Shown piece by piece: positions 29,401 to 36,535 of a stretch of 64,000 nucleotides of DNA. Position numbers and translations under genes: made by a program. This DNA is from Phycisphaerales bacterium (GTDB lineage: Bacteria; Planctomycetota; Phycisphaerae; Phycisphaerales; UBA1924), in the NCBI GenBank assembly GCA_035627955.1, contig DASPKU010000002.1, positions 86,277 through 150,276 of the forward strand, given 5' to 3'. Below the pieces are notes generated by a model. It searched no databases, was not told the origin of the DNA, and worked only from the letters and a program-made list of their open reading frames with translations. Numbering within the stretch: the first letter of the stretch is position 1; every line of letters starts with the position of its first letter.

Positions 29401-29535
29401 GAGGCCTTCTTCGCCTGCATCGGCGGCCACTGCTGCGCGGCGTGCGGTCCGGCGGACTTCAACGGGGACGGGGACACCGGGACGGACCAGGACATCGAGG
29501 CGTTTTTCAGGGTTCTGGGCGGGGGGGCGTGCTAG
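26434..29535 (+). CDS. Secreted phosphohistidine/ATP-grasp protein (PEP synthase/glucan dikinase-like) with dockerin-like tail
   Basis: A 1033-residue exported protein with signal peptide MPARVLIAVLLALLPARAFA. A phosphohistidine-like segment (PATPSSHVAILSQSYGVPF, His at about residue 250) precedes a pyruvate-phosphate-dikinase-type ATP-grasp domain: GGKASHYGILRRAIP near 349 and KLRFRSSTNVEDSDDFTGAG near 454. This order, His before ATP-grasp, is that of alpha-glucan water dikinase rather than PEP synthase, and the PEP-binding barrel is missing. The C-terminus has two EF-hand/dockerin-like repeats (DFNGDGD and DQDIEAFF, twice). The ATG at 26434 has GGAGGGAGG nearby. The reaction and phosphate acceptor are unknown; ATP use outside the cytoplasm would be unusual. 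Confidence 0.8.
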   Translation: MPARVLIAVLLALLPARAFAQVMRHTIDFWNDPFVASSSSEDPGWVKFAIVLSDPATVVFQNSNQYRFHYDFARQHLPPFIGVSRAQFDASTLHTTGQQAVLGAVLFPGFGSTTGANEFGVQLVGQDVYPREFVRDVFNTVKTKVLNNPAAVPLYMPTFEQSALAESERAWFAGEGITVASPARWARGNAVYAPGWALGRLKFVTASQIDAAYGAGTLLPTDILLTDGVPAEVPFVAGIVSLGPATPSSHVAILSQSYGVPFTHLAVAEDAARAQALEGRRVLLRAYDFFGGNEVLLLDTTDTLTQAQAAELLALKAPPVLQIQPMAVRGAYSVNTNPLTPADIRFVGGKASHYGILRRAIPASIRPGAAFTFDLWNAYLSQPLGNGRTLREEIAARLGHHTWPPASMAALRADLEGVRALFTSTAATTFSPTLQSAVLATLQDPQYGFDPNVKLRFRSSTNVEDSDDFTGAGLYESFSGCLADELDGDTVGPSICEPGEANERGVFRAIRRVYASFYNENAFMQRLRFGVNESQVGMGLLVHHSFPDETELANGVAVVRRNTFGNFEIRITSQVGATSITNPSDGSTPEQVEVLIFNFTSFTRLVRSSDRVPLGGTVMNWDTDYGALVSRLVSASDRYASEMNSPQHLLDFEFKKTTFGGAIEIKQMRPLPLPDITPSVVPYLVPQPTEYCVFQGEYGDVFANHRLKQRLTLDTGFVRLNRPLAGSFFTGARQVQRDGCATVEAQGPLAGFPQYQWSGGTSTITERWRSPDLTNARANALGVDSIPIMVSQVQSPVLTIRDLGHPINGMRGLGLQVTHDAPVRSIDWLNNPVWVNTESVMLCPCEELVPAGLVTREIDLPNGVQVTTSFYWPDPASGAVAGYTAHLTRWEQTVITGLTAQPIVLTGEQAQTYRPGHHNFSESFIFEPRLDPAVPATQLAELRGLGIAAIYLEGPPWEVEYLATLGPSCPTPCYQDFNGDGDHGTDQDIEAFFACIGGHCCAACGPADFNGDGDTGTDQDIEAFFRVLGGGAC

Positions 29536-29553
29536 GGGTACCCCTACCCCTAG
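29532..29553 (+). terminator. Hairpin at the stop codon of the dikinase-like gene
   Basis: CTAGGGGTA (29532-29540) pairs perfectly with TACCCCTAG (29545-29553) around CCCC; the TAG stop is inside the left arm. Only a short TGGTTTG follows, so it is a weak intrinsic terminator at best. Confidence 0.5.
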
Positions 29554-29588
29554 TGGTTTGAAGCTCAGTTCATCCAACAGAATGCGCT

Positions 29589-29678
29589 TTGAAGCGATTC
29601 GATCGAACCCCTGCTCACTTTTCAACGATAAGGCACTATCGCTTCAATTGCGGGGCCGGATTTCAGCTATCGTTTCAA
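29589..29678. promoter_or_regulatory. Repeated ATCGyTTCAA decamers upstream of the Fic gene
   Basis: ATCGCTTCAA (29638-29647) and ATCGTTTCAA (29669-29678) are direct repeats 31 bases apart, and TTGAAGCGAT (29589-29598) is the inverse copy. The last one ends six bases before the proposed Fic start. Such spaced repeats suggest an operator, perhaps for the Fic protein's own winged helix. Confidence 0.5.
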
Positions 29679-29684
29679 TCCAAG

Positions 29685-30887
29685 ATGGACCCCAAAGAGT
29701 TCATGCCGACAGCGCCTGGTCGCCTGGTCGTTGCCACAGGCTTCGAACAGAGGCTTCGACGAGGGATGTGGGAATCGGTACCGGTGCGGTCTCACGCATT
29801 TGTGCCGAATCCACTACCGCCCTCCTTTTCGGATGCACAGCGTGGTCAAGTCTTGAGCGAGGTGGTCGCCGCGCAGACGGCCCTCATCAGACTGGAAGGA
29901 CTCCTCCGGGGCATGCCCGACCCTCATGCGCTTCTCGGACCGATGCTGAAGCGCGAGGCTAAGTACTCATCGAAGATCGAGAACACGACCGCTTCGATCC
30001 GCGAGATCGCTCTGGTCGAGGCAAATATGCCCGCCCCGCGGCCGGAAGTGGCTGAGGTTCGGAACAACTTGCTGGCCCTTCAGCATGGAATCAACTCACC
30101 TCTCCCGCTCTGTCTGCGCCTCATGAGGGAAATGCACGCGGTGCTACTGCTTGGCGTGGACGACACCAAGCAGCCGGGGCACTTCCGTGCGAGTCAAGTT
30201 CACATCCGTGGTGTCGAGCCGGGGCTGGAGACTGCACGTTTCGTTCCTGCGCCGCCAGGTGACGAGATGCAGTCCTGCTTGAACTCTTTCGAGAAGTTCT
30301 TGAATCGGAAGGCTGATCCGGGTTCTCCTATCGAGTTCCCAGTGGAACTCGCTCTCGTTCATTACCAGTTCGAGTGCATCCACCCTTTCATGGATGGGAA
30401 TGGGCGCCTTGGTCGGCTCTTGATTCCCTTAGCGGGGATCAAACGAGGACTTGTTGAGTTCGCATTGCCTCACGTGAGTCGATTCCTTGAGAGCAACCGG
30501 GAGGAGTACTGCGAGCTCCTCCTGAGAGTCAGTACGAAAGGGGATTGGGTTTCATGGATTCGCTTCTTCTGCAGGGCAATCGTTGAAGACTGCACGAAGA
30601 ACATGGTTCGGGTGCGGCGTTTGGCGGATCTGCGGGAGGAGTACCTCCAGCGTGTCACCGGCAAGAAAACAAGCGTCCTAGCGCAGCAACTCGTGGACTT
30701 GCTCTTCGTGCGGCACGCGGTGACGACGGCGATCGTCTCTCAGGAGCTCGGAATAACAACTCCACCGGCACAGAAGCACATCGACCGACTCGAGAAGGCC
30801 AAGATTCTCCGCGAAATAACGGGTGGAAACTACGGTCGAGTCTGGGTTGCCGAGGACCTCGTCAGGCTGATCGAGGCTGAGGATTGA
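29685..30887 (+). CDS. Fic family AMP-transferase-like protein
   Basis: A 400-residue protein. The Fic_N region carries the inhibitory motif SSKIEN (Ser95xxxGlu99Asn100), so it is class II auto-inhibited. The catalytic motif is HPFMDGNGRLGR with His233, complete, so transfer of AMP (or another nucleotide part) to a protein hydroxyl is expected. The last ~90 residues contain a winged-helix-like region (LVDLLFVRHAVTTAIVSQEL, TPPAQKHIDRLEKAKIL). The start MDPKEF at 29685 is chosen because family similarity begins soon after and the upstream bases carry repeated motifs; an ATG at 29703 is possible. Base composition is clearly less GC-rich than its neighbours, which suggests transfer. The 3' end overlaps ubiX by 26 bases. 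Confidence 0.92.
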   Translation: MDPKEFMPTAPGRLVVATGFEQRLRRGMWESVPVRSHAFVPNPLPPSFSDAQRGQVLSEVVAAQTALIRLEGLLRGMPDPHALLGPMLKREAKYSSKIENTTASIREIALVEANMPAPRPEVAEVRNNLLALQHGINSPLPLCLRLMREMHAVLLLGVDDTKQPGHFRASQVHIRGVEPGLETARFVPAPPGDEMQSCLNSFEKFLNRKADPGSPIEFPVELALVHYQFECIHPFMDGNGRLGRLLIPLAGIKRGLVEFALPHVSRFLESNREEYCELLLRVSTKGDWVSWIRFFCRAIVEDCTKNMVRVRRLADLREEYLQRVTGKKTSVLAQQLVDLLFVRHAVTTAIVSQELGITTPPAQKHIDRLEKAKILREITGGNYGRVWVAEDLVRLIEAED

Positions 30888-31521
30888 TCTGCTGCTCCCA
30901 CCGCGTGTTGAGCGTGTGCGGCACGCCCAGGTGGTCCAGCACCTTGCCCACCACGAAGTCAACCAGGTCCTCGATGCGCTTGGGCATCATGTAGAAACCG
31001 GGGTTCGGTGAGCAGATGGTCGCGCCCGCCAGGGCCAGCGTCTCCATGTTGCGGATGTCGATCAGGCTCAGCGGCATCTCGCGGTGGCAGATGATCAATG
31101 GCCGCCGCTCCTTGAGGCACACGGCCGCGGCCCGGCAGAGCAGGTTGCTGCCGCTGCCGGTGGCGATCGCGCCCAGCGACGCGGAGGAGCATGGCAGCAC
31201 GGCCATGCCGGAGTGGTGGAAGCTGCCGCTGGCGATCAGGGCGCCGACGTCCTTGTTGGGATGGAGAATCAGCCGCAGGTGCGGGTCGATCCCGGCGTTG
31301 GCCAGGTTGGGCACGAGCTGCTCGAAGGTCAGCTCGCGGACGCCGCACTCATCGAAGAGGAGGCGGCGGCCGTACTCGGTGCACACGAAGTGCACCTCGT
31401 GCCCGGCGCCCAGGAGCAGCTCCAGCAGCCGCAGGGTGTAGGGTGCCCCTGAAGCGCCGGAAACCCCGACGACGTAACGCCTTGCGGGCGGCCCGCCCAC
31501 GGTTGCAGCAGTCGCGTTCAT
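30862..31521 (-). CDS. ubiX: Flavin prenyltransferase UbiX
   Basis: Attaches a dimethylallyl group to reduced FMN, making the prenyl-FMN cofactor of UbiD-type decarboxylases. The 219 residues show the family motifs: VVGVSGASGAPYTLRLLELL, GSFHHSGMAVLPCSSASLGAIA, SNLLCRAAAVCLKERRPLI, the RE(M)PLS segment HREMPLSLIDIRNM and PNPGFYMMP. The start ATG at 31519-31521 gives a short tail before the first strand; a much longer open frame upstream is not similar to the family. It is convergent with the Fic gene and overlaps its end. No ubiD is in the window. Confidence 0.95.
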   Translation of the reverse strand: MNATAATVGGPPARRYVVGVSGASGAPYTLRLLELLLGAGHEVHFVCTEYGRRLLFDECGVRELTFEQLVPNLANAGIDPHLRLILHPNKDVGALIASGSFHHSGMAVLPCSSASLGAIATGSGSNLLCRAAAVCLKERRPLIICHREMPLSLIDIRNMETLALAGATICSPNPGFYMMPKRIEDLVDFVVGKVLDHLGVPHTLNTRWEQQINPQPRSA

Positions 31522-31674
31522 CCTGCCGATGGTAAGTGGTTCCGGACGCGGGGGCTTGCCAAAGCCCCGCCGGTCCACTTTCGGTACGATGGACGCACGC
31601 GGCGTGGAACGCCGCGGGGAGAGCACCCGACGCGCAGCATCTGCGCACCGGGCCGAACGGAGTCGGAGGAACGC

Positions 31675-32460
31675 ATGAACATCACGAAGATCACGAACGT
31701 CGCGGGCACGGCCGCAGTCGTCGGCCTTGCCATCACCCTGGCCCTCAACGCAGGCTGCCAGAAGTACCAGAACTACCCCGTCGTCCCTACGAGCAAGGGC
31801 CTGGCGGAGGACCCCAGCAACCCGGCGACGGAGGCTGCGATCGTGGCCGCGGTGCAGTACGTGGGCAACCGCTACCCGCCCAACGGTGAGCCCGTGGCGC
31901 TCAAGCCGGGCAAGGAGCCGGGAAAGCTGATGGTGGACTACCCGTTCGCCCTCAACCTGCCGGCGGGGATGCGCAAGAGCTTCTATGAGCGGATCCCCGG
32001 CAAGATCGGGCCGAGCGTGGTGCCGCTGACGCCCGAGGTGGTGGAGGAGGGCACGCTGCCGATCTTCCACGTGACGCGGGTGCAACTGCGGTTCAACAGC
32101 GGCATCGTTGATGTGCTGCGGCCGGTGCCGGAGCTGGGCGCCGGGCCTGACGGCAAGCCCATCTACCAGAAGTTCACCGTGCGGCTGCAGGGCGGCTTCG
32201 AGCCCTGGCGGGCCCTGCACGCGCGGGCGTGGGACCCGGGCTTTGACGAGGCGCCGCCGGTCTACTTCGTGCCCGACATGGAGCGGGTGGAGCAGTTCAA
32301 GTACTCCACGGTGTGGACCCCCGCGCAGCGGGAGGAGTACGACCGCGGGCTGCTGGCCAGGGCCGAGCCGGTTGTGACGCCGCAGGAGCCGCTGACTGTG
32401 CGTGTGCGCCCGAAGATGGAAGTGACGGACGGGGTGGCGAGCGAGAAGCACACGGATTGA
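31675..32460 (+). CDS. Hypothetical lipoprotein or exported protein
   Basis: A 261-residue protein with signal-like N-terminus NVAGTAAVVGLAITLALNAGC; the NAGC could be a lipobox with Cys at residue 28. The mature domain has well-spaced hydrophobic and aromatic residues (MVDYPFALNLPAGMRKSFYE, TLPIFHVTRVQLRFNSGIVDV, RLQGGFEPWRALHARAW). No family was recognised. The ATG at 31675 has GGAGGAA seven bases before it. It is followed by a REP unit and the pyrB leader. Confidence 0.75.
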   Translation: MNITKITNVAGTAAVVGLAITLALNAGCQKYQNYPVVPTSKGLAEDPSNPATEAAIVAAVQYVGNRYPPNGEPVALKPGKEPGKLMVDYPFALNLPAGMRKSFYERIPGKIGPSVVPLTPEVVEEGTLPIFHVTRVQLRFNSGIVDVLRPVPELGAGPDGKPIYQKFTVRLQGGFEPWRALHARAWDPGFDEAPPVYFVPDMERVEQFKYSTVWTPAQREEYDRGLLARAEPVVTPQEPLTVRVRPKMEVTDGVASEKHTD

Positions 32461-32507
32461 CGTCGCGGCGATTCGATGTTCGACCTTCGCGCGGGGATCA
32501 CGACAGC

Positions 32508-32629
32508 CGTTGGGAACGAGCCCCGACGCGTCTTCGCGCGGCGTCCGCCCACGCAGTGAGCGGGCAGTGCTGCCCTGCGCGCAGGGTCCGCGCGAGAACC
32601 CGTCACTTCGTTCCGGGCTCGTATGAACG
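32508..32629 (+). repeat. REP unit with a ~25-bp internal insertion
   Basis: This 122-bp unit has the usual ends (GTTGGGAACGAGCCCC and CCCGTCACTTCGTTCCGGGC with TATGAACG) but carries an extra GC-rich segment near 32526-32550 (CGCGTCTTCGCGCGGCG) in the left arm. Confidence 0.8.
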
Positions 32630-32648
32630 TGCAGGGTTGACACTGCGC

Positions 32649-32690
32649 GAATAGAGGCTCAACCCCCACCCCCCTAATGAGCCTCTATTC
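32649..32690 (+). promoter_or_regulatory. 13-bp perfect hairpin upstream of pyrB
   Basis: GAATAGAGGCTCA (32649-32661) pairs with TGAGCCTCTATTC (32678-32690) around a 16-base C-rich loop, 25 bases before the pyrB start. The right arm also occurs at 19906-19918. There is no T-run, so it is not a classic terminator; it could affect pyrB expression. Confidence 0.5.
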
Positions 32691-32715
32691 GTGCGGGCTG
32701 TTACCATCGCCCCCG

Positions 32716-33672
32716 ATGCCTACCACCACCGCCACCCGCGGCCTTCTGGGCCTGCAAGGGATGCCCGCGCCGGAGCTCCGCGGGCTGCTCGTTGCGACGC
32801 GTGAGATGGCCTCGCGCAAGCCCGAGTCCACGCTCGCGGGCCGGATCATCGCCAACCTGTTCTTCGAGGATTCGACGCGGACGCGGACGAGCTTCAGCGT
32901 GGCGGCGAAGCGGCTGGGGGCGGAGGTCGTTGACCTGCTGGGGGGCAACTCGAGCGTCAGCAAGGGCGAGACGCTGATCGACACCGCGCGGAACGTGGAG
33001 GCGATGGGCGTCGCGGCCCTGGTGGTGCGGGCCCGCCAGAGCGGGGCGGCCAGCATGATCGCGCGGAGCGTCGCGTGCCCGGTGCTCAACGCCGGCGACG
33101 GGCGGCACGAGCACCCGACGCAGGGGCTGCTGGACATCTACACGCTGGCGGAGGCGCACGGCCGGCTGGCCGACTTTGACCTGCGCGGGCTGAAGGTCGC
33201 GATCGTCGGTGATGTGGGCGCATCGCGCGTGGCGCGGTCGGATATCGCGGGCATGGTGACGCTGGGGGCCGAGGTGGTGTGCGTCGGCCCGCCGGCGATG
33301 GCGCCGCGCTCGCTGACGGGGCTGGGGGCGCAGGTGAGCGCCGAGCTCGACCCGCTGCTGGCGAGCGTCGACGCGGTGATCATGCTGCGGATCCAGTTCG
33401 AGCGCTACGGCGACGGGAAGCCTCCGGCGGGGGTGGAGGCGCCGAAGTCGTCGCCCATTGCCAGCGTGCGCGAGTTCCGCGAGCTGTTCGCGCTGACGGG
33501 CGAGCGGGCGGCGAGGATGAAGAAGGGCTCGGTGGTGATGCACCCGGGGCCGATCAACCGGGGCATCGAGCTGGACGCCGAGGTCGCCGATGGGCCGCGC
33601 TCGGTGATCCTGCGGCAGGTGACCAACGGGGTGCTGGTGCGCATGGCGGTGCTGGAGCGGATGATCCTCTGA
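32716..33672 (+). CDS. pyrB: Aspartate carbamoyltransferase catalytic subunit
   Basis: Joins carbamoyl phosphate and aspartate in pyrimidine synthesis. The 318 residues carry the carbamoyl-phosphate site FFEDSTRTRTSF (STRTR from residue 53), the aspartate-side HEHPTQGLLD (His133) and MHPGPINRGIEL near the end, with the typical KGETLIDTARN loop. The start ATG at 32716 gives the family N-terminus (GLLGLQGMPAPEL); an ATG at 32677 lies inside the upstream hairpin. The guanylate kinase gene follows 50 bases later. No pyrC or regulatory pyrI is adjacent. Confidence 0.96.
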   Translation: MPTTTATRGLLGLQGMPAPELRGLLVATREMASRKPESTLAGRIIANLFFEDSTRTRTSFSVAAKRLGAEVVDLLGGNSSVSKGETLIDTARNVEAMGVAALVVRARQSGAASMIARSVACPVLNAGDGRHEHPTQGLLDIYTLAEAHGRLADFDLRGLKVAIVGDVGASRVARSDIAGMVTLGAEVVCVGPPAMAPRSLTGLGAQVSAELDPLLASVDAVIMLRIQFERYGDGKPPAGVEAPKSSPIASVREFRELFALTGERAARMKKGSVVMHPGPINRGIELDAEVADGPRSVILRQVTNGVLVRMAVLERMIL

Positions 33673-33722
33673 GTGCCACGGCCGTGCTCTGGCGGTCGTG
33701 CCCCCACATACCCTTGCCGACC

Positions 33723-34349
33723 ATGCACCCGCCCGACCACCGCCTTCCCACCGATACCGACGACGGCATGCTGCTGATCATCAGCGGCCCCAGCGGCGTG
33801 GGCAAGACCACGATTACCCGCGGCGTCGAGCGCTCGATCGCCGACTCGGTGTTCTCGGTGTCGGCGACGACGCGGGCCAAGACGCCGGCGGACGTGGAGG
33901 GAGTCGATTACCACTTCGTGAGCGACGAGGAGTTCGAGCGGATGAAGGCGGCGGGCGAGTTCCTCGAGACCGCGGGCGTGTACGGCAAGAAGTACGGCAC
34001 GCCCAAGGCGTGGGTGCTGGAGCAGCTCAAGCGCGGGCGGCTGGTGATCCTCGAGATCGACGTGCAGGGGGCGATCCAGGTGAAGTCGCAGGTGAAGGAC
34101 GCGTTCGGCGTGTTCGTGCTGCCGCCCAGCGAGGCGGAGCTGCTGGCGCGCCTGCGCTCACGCAAGCGCGAGGACGAGAGCGCCATCCAACGCCGGTTCG
34201 AGGCGGCCCGCCAGGAGATCGCCGTGGCCCGCGACTGCGGCGTGTACAACGTGTTCCTGGTGAACGGCACGATCGAGGAGTCGATCGCCCAGGCCGCCGC
34301 GGCGGTGCAGGCGGAGCGCGAGTGGAGAAGGAAGCAGCGGGGGCGCTAG
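33723..34349 (+). CDS. gmk: Guanylate kinase
   Basis: Phosphorylates GMP to GDP with ATP. The 208 residues begin with a short polar extension, then the P-loop IISGPSGVGKTTI near residues 18-30, the GMP-binding SVSATTRAKTPADVEGVDYHF, EFLETAGVYGKKYGTPKAWV, the VILEIDVQGAIQV strand and RLRSRKREDESAIQRR lid. All key residues are present. It follows pyrB on the same strand and is likely in the same transcript, giving a small nucleotide-synthesis unit. Confidence 0.96.
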   Translation: MHPPDHRLPTDTDDGMLLIISGPSGVGKTTITRGVERSIADSVFSVSATTRAKTPADVEGVDYHFVSDEEFERMKAAGEFLETAGVYGKKYGTPKAWVLEQLKRGRLVILEIDVQGAIQVKSQVKDAFGVFVLPPSEAELLARLRSRKREDESAIQRRFEAARQEIAVARDCGVYNVFLVNGTIEESIAQAAAAVQAEREWRRKQRGR

Positions 34350-34357
34350 GGCTCGGA

Positions 34358-34390
34358 ATAGGACCTATAGGACTCATAGGACCTATAGGT
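34358..34390. repeat. TAGGACTCATAGG-type short repeat
   Basis: ATAGGACCTATAGGACTCAT is followed by AGGACCTATAGGT. It is the third member of the family, between the convergent gmk and nuoD stops. Confidence 0.7.
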
Positions 34391-34405
34391 CGGAGAGGAA
34401 GGCCC

Positions 34406-35695
34406 CTACCGGTCCAGCTCCGCCGCGACGATGTTCAGCGAGCCCACCACCGCCACCGTGTCGCTGAGCAGGTGCCCCTCGAGCATCTTGCTGACGACCT
34501 GGAAGTTGATGAAGCTTGGCGGCCTTGTCCTCACCCGCCAGCTGCGGGGGGTGCCGTCGGCGACGATGTAGTAGCCCAGCTCGCCGTTGGCCGTCTCGTT
34601 GCACCCGTAGACCTCGCCGATGGGGGCCTTCCAGCCGCGGTTGGTCATGATGAGCTCGAAGTGCTGGATGAGGCCTTCGATGGAGCCGTAGACGTCCTTC
34701 TTGTTGGGCTTGACCACCTTGCTGTCCGCGAAGGTGTCCATGGGGCCGCCGGGGATCTTGTCGATCAGCTGCTCGATGATCTTCAGGCTCTGCTTCATCT
34801 CCTCGATGCGGACGAAGTACCGCGCGTAGGTGTCGCCCTCGGTGGCGATGGGCACCTGGAACTTCACGGCCTCGGCGCCCGCTCCGTCCCAGTTGTCGGC
34901 GTAGCAGAGGTAGGGCTCGTCCTTGCGGATGTCGCGCTTCACGCCGCTGGCGCGGGCGTTGGGGCCGGTGAGGCTCCAGGCGATGGCCTCGTCGTGGGTC
35001 ATCACGCCGATGCCCTGCGTGCGGTCCATGAAGATGCGGTTGCGGTTGAGGAGCCCCTCCAGGTCCTTGAGAGCGTTGGGCACCTCCTCGCGAATCAGCT
35101 TCTTGACGAGGGTCTTGAACATCTCCTCGTCGGGCAGGTCCATCATGGCCCCGCCCACGCGGGTCCAGTCGGCGTGGAAGCGCTGGCCGCTGATGAAGTC
35201 GCAGATGTCGTAGATCTTCTCGCGGACGTTGAAGGCGTAGATGAAGCCCGTGAACGCGTTGAGGTCCAGGCCCGCGGCCCCCACGCACAGCAGGTGGTTC
35301 TGGATGCGGGCGATCTCCGCCATGATCGTGCGGACGACCTTGCAGCGGGGCGTCAGGTCGATCCCGAAGAGCTTCTCGACGCAGTGGTGCCAGCAGATGT
35401 CGTTGGCGATTGGGCTGAGGTAGTCCATCCGCGAGACGATGGTGACGTACTGGTTGTAGTCGAGCACCTCGCCGAGCTTCTCGAAGCCCGAGTGCAGGTA
35501 GCCGATGTGGGGCGTGCAGCGGGCGACGCGCTCGCCGTCGAGCTCGAGCACCAGGCGGAGGGTGGTGTGGGTGGCGGGGTGCTGGGGGCCGAAGTTGAGC
35601 ACCCAGCGGTCGCCGGTGTCCACGTGCTCCTTCAGGTAGGAAGGGGCGTCGGAGTCGACATTGATCACATCGTCGGGCTTGAGCGTGAAGGGCAA
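34406..35695 (-). CDS. nuoD: NADH-quinone oxidoreductase subunit D
   Basis: 49-kDa-type subunit of respiratory complex I that forms part of the quinone site at the membrane arm junction. The 429 residues include LNFGPQHPATHTTLRLVLEL, HIGYLHSGFEKLGE, YDYLSP-like SRMDYLSPIANDICW, GQRFHADWTRVGGAMMD and the C-terminal PPSFINFQVVSKMLEGHLLSD. The quinone-site His and Tyr equivalents (HPATH; YLHRG variant as YLHSG) are visible. The start at 35693-35695 gives the family N-terminus with a short tail. No other nuo gene is in the window, so it is a detached copy. It is convergent with gmk. Confidence 0.95.
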   Translation of the reverse strand: MPFTLKPDDVINVDSDAPSYLKEHVDTGDRWVLNFGPQHPATHTTLRLVLELDGERVARCTPHIGYLHSGFEKLGEVLDYNQYVTIVSRMDYLSPIANDICWHHCVEKLFGIDLTPRCKVVRTIMAEIARIQNHLLCVGAAGLDLNAFTGFIYAFNVREKIYDICDFISGQRFHADWTRVGGAMMDLPDEEMFKTLVKKLIREEVPNALKDLEGLLNRNRIFMDRTQGIGVMTHDEAIAWSLTGPNARASGVKRDIRKDEPYLCYADNWDGAGAEAVKFQVPIATEGDTYARYFVRIEEMKQSLKIIEQLIDKIPGGPMDTFADSKVVKPNKKDVYGSIEGLIQHFELIMTNRGWKAPIGEVYGCNETANGELGYYIVADGTPRSWRVRTRPPSFINFQVVSKMLEGHLLSDTVAVVGSLNIVAAELDR

Positions 35696-35864
35696 GGGGG
35701 CCTCCGGTTAGCGGGGTGGAAGTTTAGCCGCTGGGGGCGGGTCCTCGGGCGGGCGGTGACGGCGCGGGGGGCACGCGTGTAACGGCTTGCGGCGTCTGGG
35801 GCTCCGGCCGGTAAGGCGGCATGGCTGCACAAGGGCGGTGCCCCGCGAATCCGACGGTGCCGGC

Positions 35865-35893
35865 TTGACGAAGCCCACAGTGCCGACTATTGT
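35865..35893 (+). promoter_or_regulatory. Sigma-70-type promoter of the MarR-DoxX-pirin operon
   Basis: TTGACG (35865-35870), a 17-base spacer and TATTGT (35888-35893) make a good housekeeping-type promoter. The dyad TTGTGACAA (35890-35898) overlaps the -10 box and could be the operator for the MarR protein encoded just downstream at 35919. Confidence 0.65.
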
Positions 35894-35918
35894 GACAACA
35901 ACTATCAGACCAACAGAT

Positions 35919-36434
35919 ATGCCCCCCCGCAACCCACAACTCGACGCCCCCGTCCGCGGCCTGGCGGCGGAGATCAACAAGAAGCGGCCCTTTGACCTGC
36001 CCGAGCAGGAGGCCTGGCTCAACCTGCTCCGCACCCTGTCGGTGCTGGCCGAGCCCGTCGAGCGGATGTTCAAGGAGCACGGCCTCTCCGAGGCCACGTA
36101 CAACGCCCTCCGCATCCTCCGCGGCAGCGGGCAGGCCGGTCGGGCGTGCAGCGAGATCGGGCGCGACATGGTGACCCGTGTGCCGGATGTGACGCGGATT
36201 GTTGATCGGCTCGAGAAGGAAGGGTGGGCGACCCGCTGCCGCGTGCCCGAGGACCGGCGCGTGGTGCTCATCAAGATCACCGAGAAAGGGCTGGCCCTGC
36301 TGGCCCGGCTGGATGAGCCGATCCGGCAGCTGCACAAGCGGCAGTTCGCGGGGCTCACCAAGGCCGAGGTGCAGGAACTCAGCCGCCTGCTGGAGAAGGT
36401 CCGCGGCAGCGCGGGCGAGAACGCGTCACAGTGA
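35919..36434 (+). CDS. MarR family transcriptional regulator
   Basis: A 171-residue winged-helix repressor-like protein. The N-terminal helix (EQEAWLNLLRTLSVLAEPVE) is followed by the DNA-binding region LSEATYNALRILRGSGQAGR, SEIGRDMVTRVPDVTRIVDR with the recognition helix and the wing RVPEDRRVVLIKITEKGLAL, all as in MarR/EmrR proteins. The ATG at 35919 is used because it follows a good promoter by ~20 bases. It is first in an operon with DoxX and pirin genes, a set often induced by quinones or electrophiles; the inducer here is inference. Autoregulation is suggested by the dyad on its promoter. Confidence 0.93.
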   Translation: MPPRNPQLDAPVRGLAAEINKKRPFDLPEQEAWLNLLRTLSVLAEPVERMFKEHGLSEATYNALRILRGSGQAGRACSEIGRDMVTRVPDVTRIVDRLEKEGWATRCRVPEDRRVVLIKITEKGLALLARLDEPIRQLHKRQFAGLTKAEVQELSRLLEKVRGSAGENASQ

Positions 36435-36535
36435 ACGAGCGACATGACGGCAGGCCTCGTCGGTCTGCCGGGCAGATGAGAGACCGACCCACCGCCCGAA
36501 ACCTGTTGCAACAAGCACCCACAAGGAGATTGACG

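Noticed and set aside
31522-32643. N-terminal extension of ubiX by ~370 residues
   Set aside because: The frame is open but antisense to the lipoprotein gene, and the family N-terminus begins at the ATG 31519-31521.
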